NCBI GenBank assembly: GCA_015067885.1
Contig: SVLO01000021.1
Coordinates: forward strand, 1 to 37,975
Direction: 5' to 3'
DNA length: 37,975 nucleotides
Source: Oscillospiraceae bacterium
Lineage (GTDB): Bacteria > Bacillota > Clostridia > Oscillospirales > Oscillospiraceae
The stretch's first letter is position 1. Each line of letters starts with the position of its first letter. The notes under the pieces were generated by a model. The model searched no databases and was not told where the DNA came from. It saw only the letters and a list, made by a program, of their open reading frames with translations. Shown in pieces: positions 25,418 through 33,341 of this stretch. The translations under genes and the position numbers were made by a program.

Positions 25418-25556
25418 AATTTCGTCCTCCTGTTCATACTGTTTCGGACATTGCTGTGATATTGACAAAGCGGATGTTTTTCTGTACCATGTTTTTGTAG
25501 AGGTATCAGCGGATACTACCCCACTTTGTTTATGCTATTTTACCATACCGAGCCAC

Positions 25557-25607
25557 ATTTTGAAAGACTCAAACAGGGCATTGTGTCTGCAAAGATGTCC
25601 CGTTCAG
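25557..25607. promoter_or_regulatory. Paired operator-like sites upstream of the AraC gene
   Basis: Two related sequences face each other: TGCCCTGTTTGAG on the minus strand (25557-25580) and GCAAAGATGTCCCGTT on the plus strand (25589-25607). The 16-base plus-strand sequence recurs exactly upstream of the GH116 gene at 26531, where it is followed by TGAGCATTTT. These are probably binding sites of the AraC protein encoded in between, also placed to act on the divergent SLH gene. Confidence 0.55.
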
Positions 25608-25626
25608 TATATAGGAGAAACTTACC

Positions 25627-26448
25627 ATGGCCAAAAAAGAAATCATCCAGACCTCCCTGGGCGATCTGGTGCTGGAGCTTCACATTGCGCCCAACTCAAT
25701 CCTGCAAACCCGGCACAACTGGCAGACCAACCGCCACAGCAATGTGGATCACGAACTGCAGATGATTCTCAGCGGAAGCTGCAGTGTGGAAGTGGAGGGT
25801 GTGGTGTATGACCTGCGCGCCGGACAGGGGATTTTGATCCTGCCGGGCAAGTTCCACAAGCCCGTTTCCTATTCGGAGGATTTTGACAAGCTGCTGTTCG
25901 GCTTTTTCCCCATTAAGGGCAGCATTGGTTCCGATTGGAGCACGCCGTGTGTTGTGCTGGACTTCGCGCCGTCCACCGTCACCATGGCGCGGGAACTGAT
26001 GGACGAGTACGCCGAACCCGGCCCCTTCCACCAAAAGATGACCCATTCGCTGCTGGATCAGCTGGCGATTCGCCTGCTGCGCACGCTGGGCACGACGGAT
26101 GCTGCGTCTGTGCCGGTGGTGGGTGCTGACCTGCGGGTGGACGTGATCGACGGCTTTTTTGCCGATTTTCTGGCCGATGATGTGACCAAGGAGGATCTTG
26201 CGGAGCGCCTGCATCTTTCCTCTCGGCAGGTTGGCCGTTTTTTGCAGAAGCGATATGGCATGAGCTTCCGGGAGAAGCTGTTCAACACCCGGATGCTGCA
26301 TGCGGGCTGGCTGCTGCGGCATACCCGGCAATCGGTTCAGCAGATCGCCCCCCAGGTGGGGTACACTTCGGTCCCCGCCTTTATCCGCAGCTTTACCCGC
26401 TTCCACAGCAAAACGCCCCAGCAGTTCCGCGAACAGCAGGATGTGTAA
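25627..26448 (+). CDS. AraC-family transcriptional regulator with cupin sensor domain
   Basis: This 273-residue protein has an N-terminal cupin-type ligand domain (~35-110, with HELQMILSGSCSVEVEG and ILILPGKFHKPV) and a C-terminal double HTH (~180-270: EDLAERLHLSSRQVGRFLQKRYG, then QSVQQIAPQVGYTSVPAFIRSF and TPQQFRE). Such proteins usually activate sugar-utilisation genes on binding a carbohydrate. It lies between the divergent SLH-anchored gene and the GH116 gene, and shared 16-base sites flank it, so it probably controls all three. Start ATG 25627 follows AGGAG. A hairpin separates it from GH116. Confidence 0.92.
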   Translation: MAKKEIIQTSLGDLVLELHIAPNSILQTRHNWQTNRHSNVDHELQMILSGSCSVEVEGVVYDLRAGQGILILPGKFHKPVSYSEDFDKLLFGFFPIKGSIGSDWSTPCVVLDFAPSTVTMARELMDEYAEPGPFHQKMTHSLLDQLAIRLLRTLGTTDAASVPVVGADLRVDVIDGFFADFLADDVTKEDLAERLHLSSRQVGRFLQKRYGMSFREKLFNTRMLHAGWLLRHTRQSVQQIAPQVGYTSVPAFIRSFTRFHSKTPQQFREQQDV

Positions 26449-26450
26449 AT

Positions 26451-26485
26451 AAATTCCCCTGCGGCAGTTTGCCGCAGGGGAATTT
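26451..26485. terminator. Terminator of the AraC gene
   Basis: A 15-bp stem (26451-26465 with 26471-26485) with loop AGTTT starts 2 bases after the stop. It implies a separate promoter for GH116. Confidence 0.8.
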
Positions 26486-26530
26486 GCCTGTTTACGGTGC
26501 ATCTTTGAAACCAAGTTGGACACACCGCAA

Positions 26531-26581
26531 GCAAAGATGTCCCGTTTGAGCATTTTGCGACACGGGGAACCATGATAAAAT
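26531..26581 (+). promoter_or_regulatory. AraC-type operator and activator-dependent promoter of the GH116 gene
   Basis: GCAAAGATGTCCCGTT (26531-26546) matches the site at 25589 exactly. A weak promoter follows, TTGCGA and TAAAAT with only 15 bases between. A poor -35 directly behind an AraC-type site is what an activator-dependent promoter looks like. Confidence 0.5.
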
Positions 26582-26614
26582 AGCTTGAAGCATTTTATAT
26601 AAGGAGTGGGCAGT

Positions 26615-29125
26615 ATGCCAACCTACAAAAAGGAAACCCTGAAACAAATCGTATTCCCTTTGGGCGGAATCGGCGCGGGCAGCATCGGCCTGGCCGGCAA
26701 CGGCAAGCTGGTGGACTGCGAGATTTTCAATCGCCCCAACCGGGAGTCCGTATTTAAATACTCCTGTTTCTCCGTCAAAGCGGAGGACGAAGAGCGGGTG
26801 GTGGACTGGCGGGTGCTGACCGGCGACAACACCCGGGACTACGTGGGCACGCTGTATCGGGACTACGGCAGAGGGGTCCCCGACCCCATGGCCGGTATGC
26901 GCCACTTCGAGGACGTGACCTTCCGGGGCCAGTTCCCCTTTGCCGAGTTGGACTTTTCCGACCGCAGCTTTCCCGGCGCGGTCACCTTGGAGGCGTATAA
27001 CCCCTTCATCCCCTCCAACAGCGAGGACAGCAGTCTGCCCGGGGCCTTTTTCACCCTCCGCGTGCGCAACACTTCGGACCGGCGGCTGAATTACTCCGTG
27101 TCCCTGAACGTGACCAACCCCTTTGAGAAAAAGGGGTTGCACACGCTGAGCGAGGACGCCGGCATGACGGCCATTACCCTGCACAGCGCGCAGGGTGATC
27201 CCGACGACCCCCAGTACGGCAACCTGACCATCGCCACGGACCACGCCGGGGCCATCTCGTATCAGCAAAACTGGTTCCGGGGCCTGCACCGGGATATGCC
27301 CACCATGTTCATCAACGACTTCTCCGCCTTTGGTCCCTTCCGCAACCGCGCCTATGAACCCAGCGAAACAAACTACGAGGACACTGCCTCCCTCTGCCCC
27401 AGTTGTGTGTTGGAGCCGGGTGAGGAAACCACCTTCCGCTTTATACTCAGCTGGTACGTACCCAACATCCACGTGGATTGGTTCAGCGGCGAAGAACCCT
27501 ACACCCTAAAAAACTACTACAGCACCCGGTACGCCGACTCCAAGGCGGTGGCCGCGTATGCGCTGGACAACTGGCAGCGGCTGTATGAGGAAACCCGGCG
27601 CTTTGCCGACGCCCTGTCCGGCTCTACCCTGCCCGATTGCGTCGCCGACGCCATTCAGGGCAATCTGGCCACCCTGAAGTCCACCGCCTGCCTGCGGCTG
27701 GCCGACGGAAGCTTTTGGGCCTGGGAGGGCGTGTGGCAGAAGGAGGGTTCCTGCCACGGCACCTGTCAGCACGTGTGGGCCTATGCCTACACCCTGCCCT
27801 TCCTGTTCCCCGACCTGGAGCGGGGTGTGCGGTCCAACGAGTTCGATTACAGCCTGCGAGACAGCGGCATGATGTTGTTCCGTCTGCACCCCAACTTCGA
27901 CGGCGAGGGTCTTGAAATTGCCTGCGTGGACGGCCAGATGGGCGCGGTGATGCAGGCGTATCGGGACTGGAAAATCTGCGGCGACACCGACTGGCTGCGC
28001 ACCTACTGGCCGAAAATCCGTCGGGCACTGGAATACGCCTGGAGTCCGGAAAATCCCCACCGCTGGGACCCGGAGCACAGCGGCCTGATTACCGGGCGGC
28101 AGCATCATACTCTGGACCGGGAGCTGTTCGGCCCCTACGCATGGCTCACCGGCTTCTACCACGCCGCCCTGCTGGCCGGGGCCGAAATGGCCGAGGCCGT
28201 GGGTGAGTGTGACCGGGCCGAGGAATACCGGGACCTCTTCCGTCGGGGCCACGAAGCCTTGGAGCGCGAAACCTTCAACGGCAGCTATTACGTCCATAGG
28301 GTGGACCTGGGCGACAAATCCGTACTGGACGTGTATTCGGACGCCACCGAGACCTATTGGAGCGACGAAACCCACCAAATCAAATACCAAATCCACAAGG
28401 GCTGCGAGATCGATCAGGTGCTGGCCGACTGGCACACCGATTTGATGGGCCTGCCCCACGTGTTCGACCAAAGCCACCGCAGGTCCGCCTTGGAGGCCAT
28501 TTATGCCAACAATTTCCGCACCATGCGCGACCACGCCAACCCCTGGCGCATTTTCGCCTGTAACGAGGAGCGGGGCGTGGTCATGTGCGCCTGGCCGGAG
28601 GGGGAGGAAAAGCCCCTGATTCCCATCCTCTACACCGAGGAGTGCATGACCGGCTTTGAGTATGCCTTCGCCTGCAGCCTGCTCCAATGCGGTATGGAAG
28701 ACAAGGCGCTGGATGTAGTCCAGGCGGTTCGTGCCCGGTACGACGGTGCTAAGCGCAACCCCTGGGCGGAGCTGGAGGCCGGGGCAAGCTACGCCCGAGC
28801 CATGGCCAGCTATGCCTTCCTGCTGACTTACAGCGGCTTCCAATACGACCTGTCCCGGAATATGATTGGGTTTCTCCCCCTGCGCCCCGGCAAGTATTTC
28901 TGGTCGGTTGCGGGGGCCTGGGGCAGTGTGGAGCTTGCGGACAACCATGTAACCCTCCACCTGCTGTACGGCCAGCTGCAACTGGACCAATTTATCACAA
29001 ACCTTCCCACCGTTTCCGGTGTTGTTTGCCGCGGACAGCAGTTCCCCTTCTCCGCCCACGGCGGCACGGTCAGCCTGAACAGAATCGTTCTGACCGCAGG
29101 AGACATGCTGGAAGTCGTGCGTTGA
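26615..29125 (+). CDS. GH116 family glycosidase (beta-glucosidase/glucosylceramidase-like)
   Basis: This 836-residue protein lacks a signal peptide and is probably cytoplasmic. The N-terminal beta-domain carries the family marks FPLGGIGAGS and FRGQFPFAELDF...YNPFIPSNS. The catalytic (alpha/alpha)6 barrel shows WEG followed by GTCQHVWAYAYTLPFLFPDLE, the HHTLD segment, the probable acid/base Asp600 in GCEIDQVLADWH, and the ending TGFEYAFACSLLQCGM...RYDG..RNPWAELEAG. Known members hydrolyse beta-glucosides, beta-xylosides or N-acetylglucosaminides; which applies here cannot be told. The ATG at 26615 has AAGGAG 8 bases upstream; a GTG 9 bases earlier lacks spacing. It is the last gene of island 2. 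Confidence 0.92.
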   Translation: MPTYKKETLKQIVFPLGGIGAGSIGLAGNGKLVDCEIFNRPNRESVFKYSCFSVKAEDEERVVDWRVLTGDNTRDYVGTLYRDYGRGVPDPMAGMRHFEDVTFRGQFPFAELDFSDRSFPGAVTLEAYNPFIPSNSEDSSLPGAFFTLRVRNTSDRRLNYSVSLNVTNPFEKKGLHTLSEDAGMTAITLHSAQGDPDDPQYGNLTIATDHAGAISYQQNWFRGLHRDMPTMFINDFSAFGPFRNRAYEPSETNYEDTASLCPSCVLEPGEETTFRFILSWYVPNIHVDWFSGEEPYTLKNYYSTRYADSKAVAAYALDNWQRLYEETRRFADALSGSTLPDCVADAIQGNLATLKSTACLRLADGSFWAWEGVWQKEGSCHGTCQHVWAYAYTLPFLFPDLERGVRSNEFDYSLRDSGMMLFRLHPNFDGEGLEIACVDGQMGAVMQAYRDWKICGDTDWLRTYWPKIRRALEYAWSPENPHRWDPEHSGLITGRQHHTLDRELFGPYAWLTGFYHAALLAGAEMAEAVGECDRAEEYRDLFRRGHEALERETFNGSYYVHRVDLGDKSVLDVYSDATETYWSDETHQIKYQIHKGCEIDQVLADWHTDLMGLPHVFDQSHRRSALEAIYANNFRTMRDHANPWRIFACNEERGVVMCAWPEGEEKPLIPILYTEECMTGFEYAFACSLLQCGMEDKALDVVQAVRARYDGAKRNPWAELEAGASYARAMASYAFLLTYSGFQYDLSRNMIGFLPLRPGKYFWSVAGAWGSVELADNHVTLHLLYGQLQLDQFITNLPTVSGVVCRGQQFPFSAHGGTVSLNRIVLTAGDMLEVVR

Positions 29126-29173
29126 CCACCGGGCCGGGAGAAAAAGGCTTGCGACGGCGGCACGAGAGGGCGC

Positions 29174-29256
29174 GGTCGGCATCTGGTCGTCGTTATCGCC
29201 GTAAAAAGTGCGCATTTCCTTCGCTTTTGTCGCTATTTCTGAACTTCTTGGCCGTT
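29174..29256 (+). other. Island 2 right arm
   Basis: GGTCG at 29174 and 29185, 11 bases apart. The second is exactly 72 bases before att core C, with an A-run and TTCG at the same offsets as in the other two arms. Confidence 0.65.
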
Positions 29257-29302
29257 CTCATAACCCGGAGGTCGCAGGTTCAAGTCCTGCCTCCGCAACC
29301 AT
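29257..29302 (+). repeat. att core copy C
   Basis: An exact 46-base copy of the tRNA-fMet 3' part. Junction of islands 2 and 3. Confidence 0.95.
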
Positions 29303-29303
29303 T

Positions 29304-29342
29304 AAAAAAGACTCGAAATCATAGGATTTCGAGTCTTTTTTT
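29304..29342 (+). terminator. Terminator after att copy C
   Basis: GACTCGAAATC pairs with GATTTCGAGTC (29310-29320 with 29325-29335), then seven T. Its sequence differs from the terminators after A and B, but its position is the same. Confidence 0.9.
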
Positions 29343-29470
29343 GCGTCTTTTTACAGTTTTAAACTTTGCACTTGTTTTCGCCAATTTTACGAAGTTCAGC
29401 GCTGTTTTTGTCCCCTCCGGCGCCATCTCGTCGCTTCGCAATGGTTGCGAAAGCCCAAACCGACTGCGCC

Positions 29471-29493
29471 GTCGGCGCATCGTCGCTTTGGTC
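29471..29493 (+). other. Island 3 left arm
   Basis: GTCG at 29471 and 29482 (11 apart), then CGTCGCTTTGGTC ending 191 bases after the core. The same 13 bases end the left arm of island 2. A further GTCG is at 29430. Confidence 0.6.
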
Positions 29494-29515
29494 ATTCGGG
29501 AAAGTGACCCGGAGG

Positions 29516-29839
29516 TCACCTTTTCTCAAGTTCCAACAACACCATATGAGAGCGAATTGCCCCGCGGCTGCGCGAATGTGCGGCAGCAATCTTTCCAACA
29601 GGCATCCCGCTTTGAACTTCACTACGCAGTTGATTGTCCTCTTCCACGGTCCACGGTTTCCCCGCATTTGCAGGTGCAGCCTTCTGTGCCGGAATTTTCA
29701 GCTCCGCAAGCGCAGCATGCAAGGCCCGAACCACTTCCGCCTGATTACAGCTGTCCTCGGGCGGCAAAATCTCCCCCGTCAGAGGATTAACGCCATCCGC
29801 AAGGGCAGACAAAATCTCTTTCGCTCGGACAATATCCAT
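29516..29839 (-). CDS. Small SANT/Myb-like DNA-binding protein of the type I RM operon
   Basis: This 107-residue protein has an N-terminal part (MDIVRAKEILSALADGVNPL, with a TGE.LPPED motif) that looks like a conserved helical module. The C-terminal ~45 residues read PWTVEEDNQLRSEVQSGMPV then KIAAAHSRSRGAIRSHM, a Myb/SANT-like helix-turn-helix. It lies 12 bases after hsdR with AAGGAG before its ATG, so it is translated from the same transcript. A role as regulator or accessory of the restriction system is inferred. Confidence 0.75.
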   Translation of the reverse strand: MDIVRAKEILSALADGVNPLTGEILPPEDSCNQAEVVRALHAALAELKIPAQKAAPANAGKPWTVEEDNQLRSEVQSGMPVGKIAAAHSRSRGAIRSHMVLLELEKR

Positions 29840-29851
29840 CTTAATTTCTCC

Positions 29852-32800
29852 TTACGCCACTGTCGCGTTGGCATTGATTCGATCAATAATCGCCTTGATT
29901 CCGTACCAAAGCGTTACGTCCGTAAAGACTTCCACAATGCTGCCCCGGTCAGTGAAGGGGGTCTCCTGCAGCACAGACAAATCTTTCATCACACCGTTAT
30001 GGACAATATACTCCACAATCTGATTGACGAAATAAATCTGCCGGGCATCTAAGCTGGCATTGTCGAGGTACTCCGCAAAGGCTTCTTTTGCAGCCCTCAT
30101 ATCAAGGCCCACAATCTCCCGCACGAACTCGCCCAAGGGCTTCGCGCCCAATTCCGCCTCATAGTCCTCCCGGCTGCCCACCTCACTCCACAGAATCCGC
30201 TCCAACGCCAGCACATCATCCGCTTCCAGCGGCACATTGCTCCGCAGCTTCGCAATCACCGCCTCGTTTTGATGCTGCCGCACGTAGAATTCCGCCTTGG
30301 CCCGGTAGTTTTCCAACTCCCCGGTGTCCAATTCAGCCGCGTTCCACTCCATGGTCAAAATCTCGTCATCGAAGTTGGTAGTATATGTCGTACGGTCGCC
30401 CCGGATATACTTCACCAAATTGCGCAAGCTCTCACGGATATGCTCAAATTCGTTAATTCCCGCATTGTCCAAATAATCGGTATGCAGCAACTGGTTAAGC
30501 AGCTCCGACTGCGCCATGATCTCCGGAATGTTGGCTACGTCAGCGATACCCCTGACTTTTTTATACAAATCTCTCCGGGCCCGCGGATGCTTCTGCCCAA
30601 CGAGGTAGGCCAGTTCAATGCCGTACATCAACGCATCAAACCGCATGGCCTTGGGGTCATCCTCATCCGGTGTAACCAACGGAGCAAGTTCTTCCTCCAT
30701 CTGCAATGTATCCTCATAGCTCAGCGCCACATAGTTATCCGGGTTGGAGTACAGCTCTACAAACTTCAAATGCTGTCGCACGGCAAAGTTGTCCCGGTTG
30801 AGCTGGCGCACCTTGGCCACCATATCCTCCACCAGCGCCTTTCGGAACGCAATCAGCTCCGGCGTCTGCCACTCCAACCCCTGCAGCTTGAACGCCATCT
30901 GCGCCTTCAGGCTGAAAATCGCACCCTGCAGCGCAAGCTGAGTGGCACTTGGGCGGGGCGTTTTTCCGCGGAAAAACTCAAAATTCCCGCAGAAATCAAA
31001 GATGTAGAACTTATTCTTGTCCGCGCCATCCATCAGCCCCGGACACAGGCGCGTGCCACGACCAATCATCTGCCAGAACTTCGCCTTGCTCATCACCTTC
31101 TTAAAGAACACCAAGTTCACACACTCCGGCACATCGATGCCGGTGTCCAGCATATCCACCGAAATGGCGATTTGGGGCAGCTTCTTGGGGTCGGAGAACT
31201 CGTCAATGGCGCTCTGGGCGTAGTTGATGTAGTTGTCGATCACCTTGGCATACCCCGGCAGATGGGGGTACTCCTCATTGAAAATCTCATAAATCTTCTC
31301 CGCGTGGGCGTGATTCTTTGCAAAAATAATGGTCTTGCCCAGCTTCTCGCCATAATCCACCCGTAACCCATGGGTCATCAGCACGTGCAGCACCTCGCGA
31401 ATGGTGTCCCGGTTGAATACCCACTCGTTCAGCGCCGAGGAATTGATGTGGTCGGGCAGCTCGCCGTCCTCATTCTCAAAGGTATCCTCATAGGCCGCCT
31501 TGTCCGCCTCGGACAGCTCATCGTAGACAATACCCTGCTGGATAAACTTCAGCGTGGTCTCCACACTGGTGTAATCCACCAAATACCCGTCCTGCACCGC
31601 CTGCGCCAAGTCATAGCCATAGGTGGGCATTCCGCTGCTCAACTCAAACACCTCGTAGGTGTTCTTGTCAATTTCGTCCTTGGGTGTGGCGGTCAGACCC
31701 ACCAGCGGTGCATCGAAATAGTGGAAAATGTCCCGGTACTTGTTGTAGATGGAGCGGTGCGCCTCGTCCGCGATCACAAGGTCGAAATGACCGCAGGTAA
31801 ACAGCTTACCCTGCTCGTCCTTCAGCTCATCAATACAGTTCATCATCGTCTGATAGGTGGAGAATACGCAGTGGGCCGTCAGGTTGTCCTTCTCCTCGCA
31901 CAGATTGGTCACCGACAGGTCAGGCAGCAGATTGACAAAGGAGCGCTTGGCCTGCGTCACCAGGGAATTGCGGTCCGCCAAAAACAGAATGTTCTTCACC
32001 CAACCGTGGCGCAGCAGCACGTCGCACAGGGCAATCACCGTTCTCGTCTTGCCGGAGCCGGTAGCCATCACCAGCAGCGCCTTGCGGCGGTTGCGCCGGT
32101 CAAAGCTGTCGCAGACGGCCTTGATGGCACCCTCCTGGTAATAGCGGCCGGCAATGTCCCGGTTCACACTCACGTGGGCAAGGCTTCTGCGCATAGCCCG
32201 CAGGTTGAACAGCTTCTCCAAATCCCGCTTGGAGTAGATAGCCGCCACCTTCCGCTCGGGGTAGGCGCCGTCGTCAATGTGGGTGGTGAAGCCGTTGGTC
32301 AGGAACACCACCGGGCGGCGGTGATACTTCTGCTCCAACAGGTCAGCGTACAGCTTGGCCTGCTGACGTCCCTTGGACACGTCCACACAGGTGCGCTTGG
32401 CCTCCACCACCGCAAGGGGTCTGCCATCGTCGCCGTACAGCACATAGTCGGCAAAGCCCACCTCGCTGCGGTTGGGCATACCGGGCAGCTCCACCTCATT
32501 GAGCCAGTCCTTGCCTTCCGTCCAGCCGGCATCCAGCAGCATAGCGTCAATGTAAATTTTACGCGTCTTAAATTCGGACAGATCCAGCGGCCGGGGGACA
32601 TAGGTCTGCTGCTGCTCCTCGCGCCGGGCGGTCAGCTGCTGACGCAGAGCGGCGTTTTCCGTCATAAGCTGTTCCAGCTTGACCTCCGCTTCCTTCATTG
32701 CCTCCCCTGTGTAAGGGGAGGTGTCAGCGGCACTGCCGCCGACGGAGGGGTTATCCAACAAAGTCGCGTCAAATGTCCCCTGCTCGTAGTCCTTGCCGTA

Positions 32801-33172
32801 ACAGCAGGCCACAAAGTCCAAAAAGACATAGAGGTTTTCCAGACACAGCTTCGCCTGCTCCAACGTGATTTTCTTTCCCGTGTGGGCGGCGTTGTTGCCC
32901 AAAATGCGGATCAGCTTCATCCGCTTCCACACGTCCTCCGGCACAAGGTCACGGAAGTCCTCGCTGTCCATCAGCGCCGCCAGCCGGTCGTCAAAGGGCA
33001 TAGTGAGACTGTCGTCCACGGAATACATCCACTTGACCGCAAATTCCATAGCGCGGCGGCAGTTGATCACGCAGGCCGCCGGGTCGATATGTAGAATGCG
33101 CTCGGCGGACACCGCCACGGAGGAGAAGGTATCAAATTGTGGGTCGGAGGTTAAGAAATCAAAGTTGGTCAT
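29852..33172 (-). CDS. hsdR: Type I restriction enzyme, endonuclease/translocase subunit HsdR
   Basis: This 1,106-residue motor subunit cuts DNA after ATP-driven translocation. Domains in order: DUF4145-like N-terminus (~20-125), coiled coil (~158-188), PD-(D/E)xK nuclease (Asp242...Glu257-Ala-Lys259 in VVEAKR), SF2 helicase with Walker A TGSGKT (371-376) and DEAH (469-472), helicase C-terminal domain with the arginine motif IGRGTRL, and an EcoEI-type C-terminal region. It is full length. The ATG at 33172 follows GAGGTG; an upstream in-frame start has no site. Residues ~143-158 are encoded by a palindromic repeat inserted in frame between the N-terminal domain and the coiled coil. It is fourth in the minus-strand operon, after a 130-bp gap holding the RNA promoter. 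Confidence 0.95.
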   Translation of the reverse strand: MTNFDFLTSDPQFDTFSSVAVSAERILHIDPAACVINCRRAMEFAVKWMYSVDDSLTMPFDDRLAALMDSEDFRDLVPEDVWKRMKLIRILGNNAAHTGKKITLEQAKLCLENLYVFLDFVACCYGKDYEQGTFDATLLDNPSVGGSAADTSPYTGEAMKEAEVKLEQLMTENAALRQQLTARREEQQQTYVPRPLDLSEFKTRKIYIDAMLLDAGWTEGKDWLNEVELPGMPNRSEVGFADYVLYGDDGRPLAVVEAKRTCVDVSKGRQQAKLYADLLEQKYHRRPVVFLTNGFTTHIDDGAYPERKVAAIYSKRDLEKLFNLRAMRRSLAHVSVNRDIAGRYYQEGAIKAVCDSFDRRNRRKALLVMATGSGKTRTVIALCDVLLRHGWVKNILFLADRNSLVTQAKRSFVNLLPDLSVTNLCEEKDNLTAHCVFSTYQTMMNCIDELKDEQGKLFTCGHFDLVIADEAHRSIYNKYRDIFHYFDAPLVGLTATPKDEIDKNTYEVFELSSGMPTYGYDLAQAVQDGYLVDYTSVETTLKFIQQGIVYDELSEADKAAYEDTFENEDGELPDHINSSALNEWVFNRDTIREVLHVLMTHGLRVDYGEKLGKTIIFAKNHAHAEKIYEIFNEEYPHLPGYAKVIDNYINYAQSAIDEFSDPKKLPQIAISVDMLDTGIDVPECVNLVFFKKVMSKAKFWQMIGRGTRLCPGLMDGADKNKFYIFDFCGNFEFFRGKTPRPSATQLALQGAIFSLKAQMAFKLQGLEWQTPELIAFRKALVEDMVAKVRQLNRDNFAVRQHLKFVELYSNPDNYVALSYEDTLQMEEELAPLVTPDEDDPKAMRFDALMYGIELAYLVGQKHPRARRDLYKKVRGIADVANIPEIMAQSELLNQLLHTDYLDNAGINEFEHIRESLRNLVKYIRGDRTTYTTNFDDEILTMEWNAAELDTGELENYRAKAEFYVRQHQNEAVIAKLRSNVPLEADDVLALERILWSEVGSREDYEAELGAKPLGEFVREIVGLDMRAAKEAFAEYLDNASLDARQIYFVNQIVEYIVHNGVMKDLSVLQETPFTDRGSIVEVFTDVTLWYGIKAIIDRINANATVA
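32701..32755. repeat. Palindromic intergenic-type repeat inside hsdR
   Basis: CCTCCCCT-GTGTA-AGGGGAGG is followed by GTCAGCGGCA/TGCCGCCGAC and GGAGGGG. This resembles the double-hairpin repeats scattered between genes of gut clostridia. Here it is in frame and adds about 16 residues (SVGGSAADTSPYTGEA) at a linker. Confidence 0.6.
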
Positions 33173-33221
33173 AGGGGTCACCTCAATGCAGAACAAACGT
33201 TCTAAAAAACTAAATTTAGTA

Positions 33222-33250
33222 TTGACTTTTTTCCAAATTGCGCATATACT
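33222..33250 (+). promoter_or_regulatory. Promoter of the structured RNA, between hsdR and the hsdS chimera
   Basis: TTGACT, a 17-base spacer and TATACT on the plus strand point against the operon. The expected start, ~33257, is the first base of the RNA's closing stem. Confidence 0.65.
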
Positions 33251-33256
33251 ACAAAT

Positions 33257-33341
33257 AGAAAGAATGTCGCCGGATAACGCGAGGGTGTTTCACCAGCATG
33301 CTTGTCATGTGGTAGTCGCGCCGGGGGTTCTTTCTTTTTTT
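33257..33341 (+). ncRNA. Compact structured RNA next to a DUF3800 coding region
   Basis: About 85 bases with a full transcription unit. The closing stem AGAAAGAA/TTCTTTCT (33257-33264 with 33328-33335) runs into seven T, so the whole RNA is framed by its terminator stem. Inside it, CCGG (33270-33273) pairs with CCGG (33321-33324), and CGCGA (33278-33282) with TCGCG (33316-33320). Within that junction sit two hairpins, GGTG-TTT-CACC (33284-33294) and CATG-CTTGT-CATG (33297-33309). It overlaps the last 12 codons of the DUF3800 part of hsdS on the opposite strand. Several structured RNA motifs near DUF3800 genes are known (the DUF3800 RNA motifs); this is probably one of that kind. Function is unknown. 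Confidence 0.65.

Larger units (their letters stand above)
19971..29302 (+). mobile_element. Island 2 of the tRNA-fMet array (glycan-degradation cargo)
   Basis: Bounded by att cores B and C. It contains its own terminator, a GTCG left arm, an SLH-anchored sialidase-like protein, an AraC regulator, a GH116 enzyme and the right arm. Base composition and domain style resemble the chromosomal glycan genes of this window, so the source is probably a close relative. No integrase is present. Confidence 0.85.

Noticed and set aside
20864-25459. Plus-strand open frame of 1,531 codons opposite the SLH protein
   Set aside because: Same kind of shadow: repetitive Gly/Val/His composition, no ribosome site and no recognisable domain.
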